This document shows, piece after piece, positions 27,216 to 38,392 of a stretch of 64,000 nucleotides of DNA (its first letter is position 1; each line of letters begins with the position of its first letter). The notes beneath the pieces were generated by a model. It did not search any database. It was not told the DNA's origin and saw only the letters and a program-made list of their open reading frames with translations. Position numbers and translations under genes: made by a program. Origin of the DNA: Opisthorchis felineus (Eukaryota; Platyhelminthes; Trematoda; Opisthorchiida; Opisthorchiidae); contig SJOL01008757.1 of assembly GCA_004794785.1 (NCBI GenBank), positions 378,589-442,588 of the forward strand, in the 5' to 3' direction.

Positions 27216-28559
27216 TGAGTCGCCCGTGAAAACCAAATTGATTTGCGAATGGATGTATCTGTTTTTGGATTTCTTAGGGACGGTCACCAACTTGCAGGTC
27301 GATTAGTTCCGGGTGAGTCACACGCAGTGCTTACTGAGTAAGAGACCACCAGGAGAGGTTGAAAATAAGGGAACCCAATAAGGATAAACACCATCCGAAT
27401 AATTTGCTCAGTTGCACATACACATAGGATAAAAAAGCCATCCCTCACGAACCGGATAAATTTAGAGGCTCGTCAAATCTACTGACATATTTTTGTTACT
27501 GTTGACCGTTTTATTAGAATGCCAACGGTATATTACGCACCCGCTCACCTCAGTACCGTAACAGCTCAATAACAGAACAATTAAGGCTCCACTGTAGGAG
27601 AAAAGCGGCCGTAGATAATGGTCATATCCCATGATTACATATTACGGTTGACCATTTCACGAGTACTACCCACACCATTAAGCCTTGTGGTAGGATTGCT
27701 CGTTTTTGCAGCAAATTGGAGCAGGAAATGACAGTAAGTCAAAATACGGATTACCAAAGCCTTGAGAGATTTAACAGTCAACGCAGGACGAAATCTGAAA
27801 ATCCACACAAATACACTGTAGACATAACTATGACATGAAACGTAGTGTAGCAGTTTGTTGGACCTTCAGGATCGAAAATTATCGGGGATAGTTGAATCAA
27901 GCTAAGTAACAGATTCAGGGCAATGCATCCGCTAGATTGTTCCTGTAAAAATATACGTACGAGCACGTCGCAATCAGTGGCTTTTGTCATTCGACCAGAT
28001 AGACAATTTGCTAACCGTGTTGTTACCAGAATTGAAACATGTCGAGCTAGTTGGAAAACATAACATTCAAAATTTAAGAAACACCTAACCTAAGACACTA
28101 TTCTTGAGCTGGAAGCAGGTATTCCTTTCATCTGAGGTATTTGGTGTCACTTTATCCAACCTTCTATGTGGTTCCAAATCTTGGACCCACCCACAAGGGC
28201 GCTCTCATGACAACCCTTTGTGTGAATATTTTAAGTTCTTAATAAGCCTCTAACTTAAAAATTCAATCACCCACAAGTACTTTGTCTTATTCTGTTAAAA
28301 AAATGAAACCAACACTATGAGCTGGTATCCTACCCTATCCTGATAGAAAAAGTGTCTAGTCCCTCTATGCCCACCGGAAGAGATTCCGAAGAGGATGAAG
28401 AGCCTCAGATGGCTGAATTAAGTCCACTTTTTTCGCATACAATTTTCTATCGTTTACTATGGTTGTGGTATCTATAACTTGGTTTTTTTTGGATGTCGCG
28501 CTGTGCGTTAATTGATTTATTTAGTCATGACAAGAGTAAGTGAAAGTCAGACCTGTTAT

Positions 28560-29445
28560 TAAAAGGACACGCTTAGCCTGATCTCAAATTGCGTGGATCA
28601 TCCCGAATCATTCTAAGAAGCACTTCAGTGCTGGGGCACCTTCTTATTTCACCTACATTTTCATATAGTTCCCATGATTTCTGTTGCCACCTACACTGCC
28701 GGTATATTAGACATGGCATAAACACTGCAACTTGACTGGTCCTACCAGCAGGAAGGCTAAAAGAGCTCAGTTGAGCTCATTACTTATGATCATACATTGT
28801 CCACACTGCAACGATTTACCTCAAGCGTTTACCGTAGTGAAACCAGCAGTAGCAGCTTAGTGATGTAGTTCTCGGTAAACTCTTATTTTTTTAGACTGTC
28901 GCTTGTTCAGCCGCTGGTGTGCACATAAATGGGAGCTACATATTCATACAAATCATTAATCTCATGTGGTGAGTACTGCATATAGCTTCTACGATGATAG
29001 CCTGGTGCCAGTTTGTTACATCGGACAACCCGCAATTTTAGGCTATTTTTATATGTTAATCGATCACATCTAATAGTGTTGCGACTTTTCCATATAACCC
29101 TTGGTTTGATTTCCATATTGGGATTGAATAGCCAAATGGAGCAGTGTAAACCAAAATGCGGCCGTGAACAGTTAGTTTTTGCTCTTCTAAGCACCAACAC
29201 AAAGTGACCCGTATATCTAAAAGATCTTTTGAGAGCCATAAAATAAACGAAGCGTAGGAGATCTGAGGATTTTTAATCCAAACTTCTATAATTGTGGGTA
29301 CTGCGTGCTGTACACCATCTCCTCTCAACCTGTCACTAATAATATCCATTGCAACTATCGACGTTCCTGGCGGCGACCGATCACGTTACTCCTCAATCAT
29401 CCAAGTTCTTATTTTTGTATGCATCGTTAGATATGTTTGAAAAAA
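28560..29445 (-). other. SDCBP: Region expected to hold any final syntenin exon
   Basis: Three acceptor-plus-frame combinations in correct phase could encode a short C-terminus. One starts at a GACAG|G near 29320 and reads LRGDGVQHAVPTI. One starts at AAATAG|C near 29043 and reads through CNKLAPGYHRRSYMQ. One starts at AAGAAG|G near 28645 and reads PSTEVLLRMIRDDP with a stop soon after. Each has weak resemblance to the family tail and a poor pyrimidine tract, so I do not choose one. The overlapping minus-strand open frames 28907-29239 and 29056-29349 may be chance. Confidence 0.3.
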
Positions 29446-29447
29446 AC

Positions 29448-32400
29448 TCACCGTTTGAGGAGATATCTTGCGAATATTCGGGGCATCACGCGAAGACACA
29501 AAGATGGTGCTGAATTCTTGAATGCTTGGAGGATTTCCGCAGGTTTTCTACATAACACTCGAATACCGTTGACTTCGAGTAGTTGCAAGTGTTTGATGTG
29601 ACCCTTCATGCAAACTTTATCGAGCATCACTTTCCCCAGAACCTTTCCGCTATAAGTGGAATACATTAGCTCGCCTTTCATATTGATTTCTCCCAAAATT
29701 ACAAAATCGTATGGCCTGATAACCGGTGAAAAGGAAGGACAAATTTAGAGATTTGCTAGTAAATCACACTACTTCGTTCTAACGTGCAAGATAACTGATA
29801 CAGGCAACGGACCCAAGAGTAACCGTCTGTCTGCATATGAAGACAAAAGCATGGATTCACATTAATTTGAGAAATGGCCTGAGGCACAAAGCAGACACGC
29901 TTAAAGAGCCCTTCATTTAGAGTCCCAGTGCACGTTTTTTCCTAAACTTTCAATAAAGAAATGAAACTTATCAAGCAGCTTGAATGGATATTCTGGAAGT
30001 TTTGTATTTTCTACCCATAAACTGGCAGCACAATCGGTATTGTCCACGTGTCTATGGTTCATAGTACTCAGGCTCCTAGTTTGGTGACAGAACCATTTCA
30101 ATCACCTCAGGTTGTTCACGACAATAAACTTAAAAGCTACGCAAACACTTAGATAAGTTTCATCCATAGAAAAAATAGCTGCAGGTAGCATCGGTGAAGC
30201 TGAATCTTGATACCAAGAACTGTCCAACTGGGAATAAATTTATAAATCAGTTCGACTTCACAGTCTAGCTATCTTTCCTGCTTTTATAACGTTTCTTGCA
30301 TTTCCGTCCCGATTTTGTCCCACGGGGAACACTTCGTATCACCGAAAATCCACATCCAACAAACGTTTTGGTCGTTTGTTTCCATGGGTCTGTTGGCATC
30401 GTTGTCGTACCTTTGGACGCGTGAAATACATGGGTTTTCTACCTATGGAAATAGTTCGGGGTTTGTACTTGGCTAATTGTAAACAGAGCTCGCCCTAGTT
30501 ACAAGTGACCTGTAACTTATGTGCACCTAGAAGCTATGTCAAGTTCAACAACCACCTCAAAAAGTAAGCTGAATGGATCATTCTCAAGTTTCGGTTATGT
30601 CTTTTTCCTCTTTAACATGTCAGCAAATTTACATGTGCCTTGTAAGCTCATCTAACATATATGCCCTAAAAATACACTACCATATACTGCAGACCGAAAA
30701 AAAAAACATTTTCACTAAACGAGTAAGGGCTTACGGCTGGAAAGCCGTCTGTATTATGGAACTCAAGTTATAAATTTCTGCATTCACTCACAGAGTTGTA
30801 AAGCAGAACAACTTGGTTTCCGCCGACTAAGCCTTGGTGAGGTTTTACACAACGCAAGGCAAGGAAGAAGAGACGGAATCTTAAAATAGCAGTAGGCTAG
30901 AATTCTTTTTCTTGCCAAAAGAAGGTCAACGATGGATTCAGAAGGGCGAGTCGTAAAACACATAGTCAACCATGAAAAGTTACTTCATCTGTGCTGTAAA
31001 TTTTTCGTAGCCTCGGCCCTACTGGCTTTTTCAAATAGTCTGTCATAGGTGAACAATGAAGTAGTTGTAAGATGTTCAAAGCGGGATCAGTCCCATGTGA
31101 AATAAACATAGCAATATTCTAAATGTAGTAGCACGTCACCACTGATATAGTTCCAGTTCGCCTACGGAGTATAAGGTATGTGATGAAGCTGGAAAAATTC
31201 TTGGATATCCAAAACCCTGGTATTGTTTATTTGAACTGGAAATCGACAGCACTATTCCAGCGATCCACTTTTCTCCACTGGGAGCATAGTGAACCGCAAA
31301 ATCTAACTTACTCTGTTGCATCTCAGCAATTTGATGACCTGACAAGGCATTTATTTCGATGTTTAGAAAGTGCGGTTCCATCGATATACGCCAAAGACGA
31401 ATACTGCTATAGCAGCAAATTTGGTGCACGAAACATTCAGTTATTGTTCTATAAAAGTTTCAAAATGCACTGGAGTTGGGGAACTCAAAAAAGGGCTTCA
31501 TTCTATGAAACCTGGCCTCTGGAAATCGGCTCTGGACAGTGATAATACGGAATATTTAAAAGACGAATACACATCACCATAGTAGCCTTCAAGCATGTCA
31601 TTGTAAGCGCACTTCTTCAAAGTCAGCAGTTACAGCATGTATACCGTGAGCGGATCAATAGGGTAAGGTACTAGTTCTGGATGTTTTGTATTCCATTTAT
31701 ATGCATGGCAAAAACACCAAAATCATAATCAGTCTGGATAGGTGGTACTCGAGGAAACTACCTGAATATAACTTCGATTTTGAATGTTGTCGTTTTCTGT
31801 TGTGAAATCCATTGCATGAGGCTGGTTCCGGTCATTCCAGCCAAATGAACTCCGTTGATGCCTACCAGCTGATCCCCGAACCCGATTCCTTTACCAGCTG
31901 CTACGGAGCCGGTCTCGACAAAACAGAAGAAGATACCCTATCACCAGAGGAAAGTGCAACCAAACATAACTTAAAAGTAATCAGCCTAGTGTTTTTCAGG
32001 TTCAATCTGGTTTTCAAAACAGGGTCAACCCGTCACACTACAGTAAAAAAACAGTTGTATTAAAATTTAACCCAAAAGAGTTATAACCTCAGAATCGGAA
32101 AGCACAACATAAGGAGTAGGGATAATAAATTCTTCAATAGCAGTGACAACTTCAAGAGCAGGAAGACCAACCTCAGGGGCGGGAATAACAAATCCAATAG
32201 CAGGAAAGCCAGCCGCACGCATCATCCACTGACTAGTGCACATGAACAAAAAATACCACCTGGATGATTTTCAAACGCTCTCTTACTGAGGGTGGTGCAA
32301 ACAGGACACCGTCATGAGGGACGGAAAAAACTGGACCGAAGACCAACACACGGCTGTACAATCACACCGGTCGAGCTGTATTAATTCAAAACGGTTGAAT

Positions 32401-35400
32401 AGGTATGTTCGCTTAGTGACTATCCCAGATAGAACAAAACAACAAGTCATGTGTTCATTGGGGCAAGCGATGACGCGAACATTATGGACCCAAAAACTGA
32501 TCGATTACCTACTGGTTTGATATTTACTGATCTGTACCCACAGCAGTATTGAGTGTACCTCGATTTCCATGCACATGTGCTGGAGAAAGCGGTGATAATG
32601 AGCGTGAATGTGAATGTGGTCCCACTAGCATCATCCTAGTTAGCAGTGTCAGTGTGGATCATAAGCTTGCTCTGGCTAATCATTGTCAGAACTGTCCCGC
32701 TGACTCTCGATCGAATAATATATATTGGCGTGACGAAGTCAGTTTCCAGAACAAAACCCGGGAACATTGGATGGATTGTTTAAGTCAGCCTATCAGCCTA
32801 CTCCTAGCGCATAGGGGTATATAGTCAAGGCATTGTAGATAGAATACGTGGGGGACCATTGCTGTTAAGCGAGGTGGTTAACCATGGGTTTATAAACGAC
32901 GTATCTGTATCTGCATGACTATGGGCCTTTTCAGAATTAGGGTATAAATAGTGCAGTTATGATGTGCTAATACTTGTGTCACAGCTCACTTTTGATTTTA
33001 AAGTTATTACTTAGAATTAGATCGAGTAGAAAATACCATAAAAATCCTAGTAGCAACAAAAGAAGATGATTCGGTGGACGCAACGTCTGGCTAGCAACTC
33101 TATATAAGAAATGGCCCGGCTGAAACCATACAGTCAACAGAACTTCAAGGTAGATCGAAAACGGGTTCTCGCACCCATTGTGACCATTGCAAATGCTGGA
33201 GGAATGCCAAACAAGTGCATTCCGTTGATAAGTGGTTTGATGATGGAGGAAGCGGAATTCCAACCAGAAGAAAAATTGTTTATTTGGGTGATTAGAACTG
33301 TTCTGAATGTACTTGGGGAGAAATGGTTCCGCAAAAGTCTTTATTGTCCCTCCGGTTCTCCGTATATATGGAATCCATCGCAACCTCAAGTGGAAGGGCA
33401 ACCAGAATGATGTTGAGAATATTGTGCGGGTGTTTGCTCAGCATTAAGGTTTTCAACAGCAAACGTAGTTGTGCTGTCCTATACATTCTTATCAGTGTTG
33501 CGTTCACGAGTTTCGTCACCACATCGGTGACGACGCCTCATTTTACGGCAGATTAAGAAACGAGTAGTCCTCCCCAGTTAATTCCACCTCGGCTCGGGGA
33601 TGGTTTCTAGTGTGGTGCAGTATAAGTATTTTCGGATAAGCGGTTTTCTTCAGAGTATCTGCAGCTTTTGATCAGGTTCGTCAGGTGTACAGACATGTCT
33701 AAACCTATTAAACAAAAACTGAACCAAGGAATACTTGTGCTGAATTGAACAGAAACTGGTAACTTCCTGAATGTTGTCTCTTCTAGGTAGGTGTACAATA
33801 AACCAAAAGCCTCATCGTCCCATCTGATTGTATGATCATCAAAACGCCTAAGAATACAAGAGAGTTGTTCGAAAATTCACGAGGTGAACGGAGGTTTTAC
33901 CAAAGTGGGTTCACGATTCCTCTATCCGAGAGCGCTGATGAACAATGAGAAATATGCCATCTGTGTAGCTCCTGCGCGGCACTACTTCTACAGTTTGACG
34001 CACAGATTGCTGGCGGCCGAGCCATCACTCTTCTGATACCCTGAGTCTTGAAATCTGAATTTAACATTCTCCTCACAGGATACGATAAAGTTCCTAAAAT
34101 AAGGATATGAACTTGGAGGGGTATCATGATAATCCATCATAGGCCGTTGCAATTTATGAATAAGATCAGCTGTTTCTTCAAGAAGGATGTTTATAAATGA
34201 GGACTGAACATCGAAATGCTACATAACAGAGTGAGAAGTGTCAATCGAGTTCCGCATACTTACAAATTCCAATGTATTATATGAACTGTCAGTCACCAAC
34301 TCTGCGCTTATAGCCATTATTAAAAACTCCAGTATACATTTGGCTAAGCCGGAATGAGAATAACCATACTCAGCCGAGACAGAATACATTGGTACCACAT
34401 GTTTTTATTTGAAAGACCTTAAAGACCAAGTGCACGTGAGCCCCACGTCTGCATAAACGGTACTGTAACTCTGATAGAAAACTGCATTATTTTGATACTT
34501 GCAATTCAAGTATAATCTACTTTTAAATAAGCAAAACTTTCAACTTCCTTATATCTGACAGAAAAACCTGCATTTTGGTAATGCTGTTTCTTCAAACTGA
34601 CCGCGCTGATTCATTTATCAGGCTTTAACAAAATACTTTTGATTTCTACTTCAACCGAAGCAGTGTGTCTATATGGGCTTCTGTTGGACTAAGGAGTGAA
34701 TTTCGTCCTGTAAGCAAACGCTAGTTCTTTGAGAATAAGGAGCAGATGAGCCTAAGTCTCGATAAATGCTGAAGGTTGAGGCTCTTGACTGGCCACTAAT
34801 ATTTGATAGATTTGTGTTTCTTAAATAAGCCAAGTTACGTATTACCTCATGAGGGGTTTTATGAATTGGCACTGTCACACTCTTTCGGCTGAAGACTTGC
34901 GATAACGGATCTATTCTACACCTGAACCAAGTATCATAAACATCACTGCAAACTTTACTTCTTGACTGATGACGTCGTCAACCGACAATGACACTAAACA
35001 GCAAACCTCGAAAGTTCCAGATACTTTAAACAACATCGCTTGCAACTCAAAGTGAGCTTTCGTTGAATATCCGATTGCCGAAGTCTATGTGCAGAAAGAA
35101 GTCGCCTGAATTGTAACTGGTTACGAGTGAGTTGGTGTATTCTCTGATTCCTACGATGGTTCTCACCGTGCATTTCCAATTACTTAAATAAAAAACCGAT
35201 ACTCAGACTAGTATCGCTTGTGTCAGTGAGTTACTGGAAGATAGCTCAACTGTATACTGTTTCGGCAACCCTGTATTTATACCGACCAAAAGTTTTATGC
35301 CTCTAGAGTTGTTTTCGAAGTTTGTACATCACCATCAGAGACAGCAACATTAATGATAACACTGATACTTTTCTGCCGTACAACCGTGAATTTCATCTAA

Positions 35401-38310
35401 TTATATTTAAAGTCTTAGGGTGAAAAGAAGAGAAAAAGAATGGGTAAGGGAGGCAACCTATTGCTGGTCTATGTAGAAAACAGTGATTCACTAATATAGC
35501 GTGCCCAAAAACGACCACGATTTAATCAGCAATAATCAAATTATCGAGTAGGGGGAAACGGACCTCCCAATATCCCCCACGATCTGGGTATCCAATCGCT
35601 TCTTTCCGGGTAAAGATAGTAAACTACCATGATGTAAATCTATTGAGGTGACATTTAATTTATTCCGTGCCTGCGCCTACACTTCCAGAATGACACAGAG
35701 ATGTAGGCTTGTGTTCGTCGGTGTCTAGGACTACGGAGTACAGCAACTTTTCGTTGATGAAGTGTGTCAGTGTCGCATCCAAGAGTAGCAAAAAAGTGCA
35801 AGCCCAAGAAGCTGCAAATCCAGAAGACTGACGAGAGGCAACATACTTTGACACAAGCTATTCGGGTTTCCAAGTGAATCGTGCACGTGGGGGCTGTCTT
35901 CGCTGGCTGTTAGCATGTCCTTGAAATTGTGTGATTAAACTTGGACAACAATACCATTCTATCGCACCACCTACTCTATGAATCTCCTTGCGAGCATCGG
36001 ATTACTTGGGACCCAAAGATACGACAAAGTAAGTTACACAGTGCTGAATTCGTAATGAGAACCAAACAGTGAACCATGCGGCAGACGGTCATGGTCTTAA
36101 AGTTGTTATTCCTGCAGTTGGGGTTATTTTCCCTCCTGTTGATGTTATAATTTCTGCTCTTGAAAAATTGATTCCTTCCGCTGAATCAGAAATTTTGTAA
36201 ATTCCGGTTCGAAGACACACGTCAGCTGGTAGTGATCGCAACTCCGCCGGATCGTAAACCACATCTTTGCATTCAGGGGTAGTTCCAGTCCACAAAGTAA
36301 ATTCTTCTTTCTTTGGAGGCCTCTAACTATTTGGAGAATCCCGACTGTTACACGTTGTGACGTCGATTAAACTAACCCAAAGTTTTGCTGTTTTATAACT
36401 TATTCTGCAAACCTACTTTTCATTTCATTACCCAAGTAACCATGGTAGGACTGTGGACCTGAGGTCACCAGTCATATTGCTTCGGCTCAGTAAAACTGAC
36501 TTACAAAGAGTGAGTGCAGTTTAGAGCAATACAGATGCAGCATAGTTTACCTTGTTGATACCTATTTGTCAGACCCGGTCAAAGTTCGAGTAGCGGTTGG
36601 TTAGGAACTAACACAGAGGAAGAAAAGGACGTGATCCTACCACTCAACTATCTGACCACGTGAGCGCTGGGCCTTTTTGATTCCACTTCGACCTGTGAAT
36701 TCCTAAACTAATTGCTTCTAAATCGTCCAGAACCTTCGTAATGATGGACTATGGTAGGTCTGCCACTACTGTATAGGTAGACCTATTACGTGTTGCAATG
36801 TTCACATGGTCTCCCGTGTCCAGTAATGGTAATGGGTCTTAGTCACGTAGGTTCCATTAAACAATTTGCATCCAGGTATTTGGGTGACGGACAGTCCATC
36901 ACTCCTTCATCCGTCAACAACTTTGCATATGCTGAGTCCAGTCATGAAAAAATCACTTTTCGCCGTAGATAACCAATTCTTACCTGTGGTCCATTACAAG
37001 CCACAGCAGTTTTGTAAGTAGTAAGTAACCTGGCAGTGAAGCTTTTGGAAGGTGACTAGTCACTTTTAAAATCGGCTAATGAATTCACTGGTGCCAACCT
37101 GTGAGGGCTATGGTACTCATAAACCTGAAGGACCAACTTATCATCCATCTTCAATGACCATGCTTCACAGGCTTACCACAACAGAATTCACACTGAAGTC
37201 TCATACAAATGAAAACTGAGATCAAACACATGCCGCTTTATTACAACCGTCGTGATATGCGTAACATCAGTGCAGCCTTCGAGGTGGGTTCACTCAGTAG
37301 TTCCGTCCAACTGCCGATAGGTGTACCTAAATCATCCAACAAGTACTGAAGGCTCAGTTTAGTTCAGTGTTCGAAAGCTGTCCTGTTGAGCACAAAGTCG
37401 AACTGCCTGGTGCGAATCGCAGAGCGTTGAATGAAGTTACGTTACCATCACCCTTAAAAGACCGACACACATCCCTACTGTCCTAAACACAAACAATATT
37501 GTCTTCTCATTACAGGCCAGAAAGTTTTCCTTAGGCGGTGATCTAAATTAAGTAAATGCCTTAGGATGTAATTTGACTTCTGATTCCCAGCTTTTTTCAA
37601 ACAAAAAACTGGAGGATTTTTTCTTAGGTGAAGTATGAAAACAGACAACCAACAACTTCCATGAAGATGAAGATAATGCACTTGTAAATGTATGGGGCAA
37701 ATGTGGATTAGCGGACGTTCTGTTGGCGGCTTATTTGCTACCATCAGTTGGACGATTATGAGATCGATGATGTCAGGAGGGTTTCCATTATTCTCAGTCA
37801 ACGGTTGTACAGCACTATGGCTCAAACATGAAGAATGCAACAACTCAAGGGCATTTCATACTGTAACAGTAATATCTGTAATTGAAAACTTTGGCTATAT
37901 TATTCGCAGTAAGGTACGTTGTCACAAATTTAATCTTTATTAAGCAATGGGTTGCTTACGTTCCCCATTCGCTTTAGTTTGATACCAAGTTTTCCGGATG
38001 CATCTCTTGTTAGCGTCAATTTTTTCTGCACCATATGTCCTCCGCAAGACATCCTTCTAGGAGCATTAGACGGCTGAAGAGAGGGTTGCGGCGTTGACTG
38101 AGGGAGTGATGGGCACTCAGGTTGCGGTGCTTCTGGCTGATGCGTTTTGCTGCCGGTTGATGAAACCAGTTGACCATACTCATCATACGAGCATCCTAAC
38201 ATTTCTTCATACATTTCGCCTTCATCACTAGAATCGTCTGAACTTCCGTCATTACATTCTCCTTCGTTTCCCGGTAAGTTAAATGCGTTCAAATCAGGAT
38301 AACCTGCCAT
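29448..38310 (-). CDS. SDCBP: Syntenin (SDCBP-like tandem PDZ protein), spliced gene
   Basis: Three minus-strand exons (38310-37960, 31937-31762, 29715-29452) join in matching phases, 0 then 2, into a 264-residue protein. Layout follows human syntenin-1 (298 aa): a short N-terminus starting with a YP motif, PDZ1 at about 96-176, PDZ2 at about 177-254, then a basic tail ending LLKR. Syntenins are cytosolic, membrane-recruited adaptors. Their PDZ domains bind C-termini of syndecans and other receptors, and the N-terminus binds ALIX in endosomal and exosome trafficking; those roles are known for the family and inferred here. PDZ1 keeps the LGIKL carboxylate loop and the GDQLVGING core; PDZ2 keeps LLEVNG. 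Splice sites are canonical GT/AG, and two of the three acceptors have pyrimidine tracts. The C-terminal end is uncertain because TGA overlaps the third donor. Exon identity rests on recalled family sequence, not on a search. Confidence 0.83.
29452..29715 (-). CDS. SDCBP: Syntenin coding exon 3: PDZ2 and basic tail
   Basis: This 264-nt exon starts after a good acceptor (pyrimidine tract ending TTATCAG). Its first base completes an Arg codon begun in exon 2. It encodes RPYDFVILGEI at the PDZ1/PDZ2 junction, matching the R-P-[FY] linker of syntenins. PDZ2 follows, with HLQLLEVNGIRVL as the core, then an alpha-2 helix (AEILQAFKN) and a last strand (SLCLRVMPRI). The tail FARYLLKR corresponds to the family's short basic C-terminal helix. 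The loop that normally reads G-phi-G-phi is KGELMYST, lacking the usual glycine. The exon ends at donor CG|GTGAGT (29451-29446). Reading through that donor gives CGG TGA, so this could instead be the terminal exon, with stop at 29450-29448. Confidence 0.84.
29716..31761 (-). other. SDCBP: Syntenin intron 2 (2.0 kb)
   Basis: The intron begins GTAGTT at 31761 and ends with a pyrimidine tract and TTATCAG at 29716. It separates PDZ1 from PDZ2. The open frames at 31136-31429 (minus) and 31180-31542 (plus) overlap each other. Neither matches anything I recognise. Confidence 0.7.
31762..31937 (-). CDS. SDCBP: Syntenin coding exon 2: remainder of PDZ1
   Basis: This 176-nt exon is open only between its splice sites: a TAG lies in frame just upstream, so it is easily missed as a long ORF. 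It encodes residues 118-175 plus two bases of codon 176. The sequence starts GIFFCFVETGSVAAGKG, runs through FGDQLVGINGVHLAGM, and ends FKIEVIF. It aligns along its length with the second half of syntenin PDZ1 (the GIF..V, FGDQ..ING and AG motifs). The acceptor is a pyrimidine-containing tract ending GATAG before 31937. The donor is CAG|GTAGTT at 31761. It enters in phase 0 from exon 1 and leaves with two bases, as exon 3 requires. Confidence 0.85.
31938..37959 (-). other. SDCBP: Syntenin intron 1 (6.0 kb)
   Basis: The intron begins GTAAGC at 37959 and ends GATAG at 31938, splitting PDZ1 just after the carboxylate-binding strand. Several ORFs of 60-140 codons lie in it on both strands, for example 32979-33401 minus and 33111-33410 plus. 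None resembles a family I know and none shows paired splice sites, so I read them as chance. A short block at 32100-32210 carries degenerate short repeats. I recognise no mobile element in it. Confidence 0.7.
37960..38310 (-). CDS. SDCBP: Syntenin coding exon 1: N-terminus and start of PDZ1
   Basis: The exon encodes 117 residues. It begins MAGYPDLNAF, like the syntenin N-terminus, and YPDL at residues 4-7 fits the YPxL motif that binds the ALIX V domain. Residues about 20-39 are acidic and serine-rich. Residues 60-83 are proline- and glutamine-rich and probably disordered. PDZ1 starts at about residue 96, with LTRDASGKLGIKLKRMGN ending exactly at the donor GTAAGC (37959-37954) in phase 0. I chose this ATG because the reading matches the family start and because an acceptor-like AG, preceded by a T-rich tract, lies 2 bases upstream (38314-38313). 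That AG could serve a 5' UTR intron or spliced-leader trans-splicing, which is common in trematodes. An upstream in-frame ATG at 38388 would add a hydrophobic stretch with no family match and is probably intronic. Confidence 0.82.
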
Positions 38311-38392
38311 TGCTTCCAAAACATAAAACAGGTAATATAGATATAAAAGTGGTAAAAGTAAGTAAACTAGGTCTGTCAAACAGTTCATGAAG

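Noticed and set aside
31136..31542. ORFs on both strands that first looked like a possible checkpoint-clamp (HUS1/RAD9-type) exon.
   Set aside because: No motif held up on reading. The interval falls inside syntenin intron 2 and the two frames overlap.
32979..33410. Overlapping ORFs of 140 codons (minus) and 99 codons (plus) in the middle of syntenin intron 1.
   Set aside because: Both strands are open at once, no family motif is visible, and no splice signals pair with neighbours. I treat them as chance.
38311..38388. Upstream in-frame ATG of the 152-codon ORF as the syntenin start.
   Set aside because: It adds a hydrophobic stretch absent from the family and crosses a T-rich tract with an acceptor-like AG directly before the ATG at 38310.
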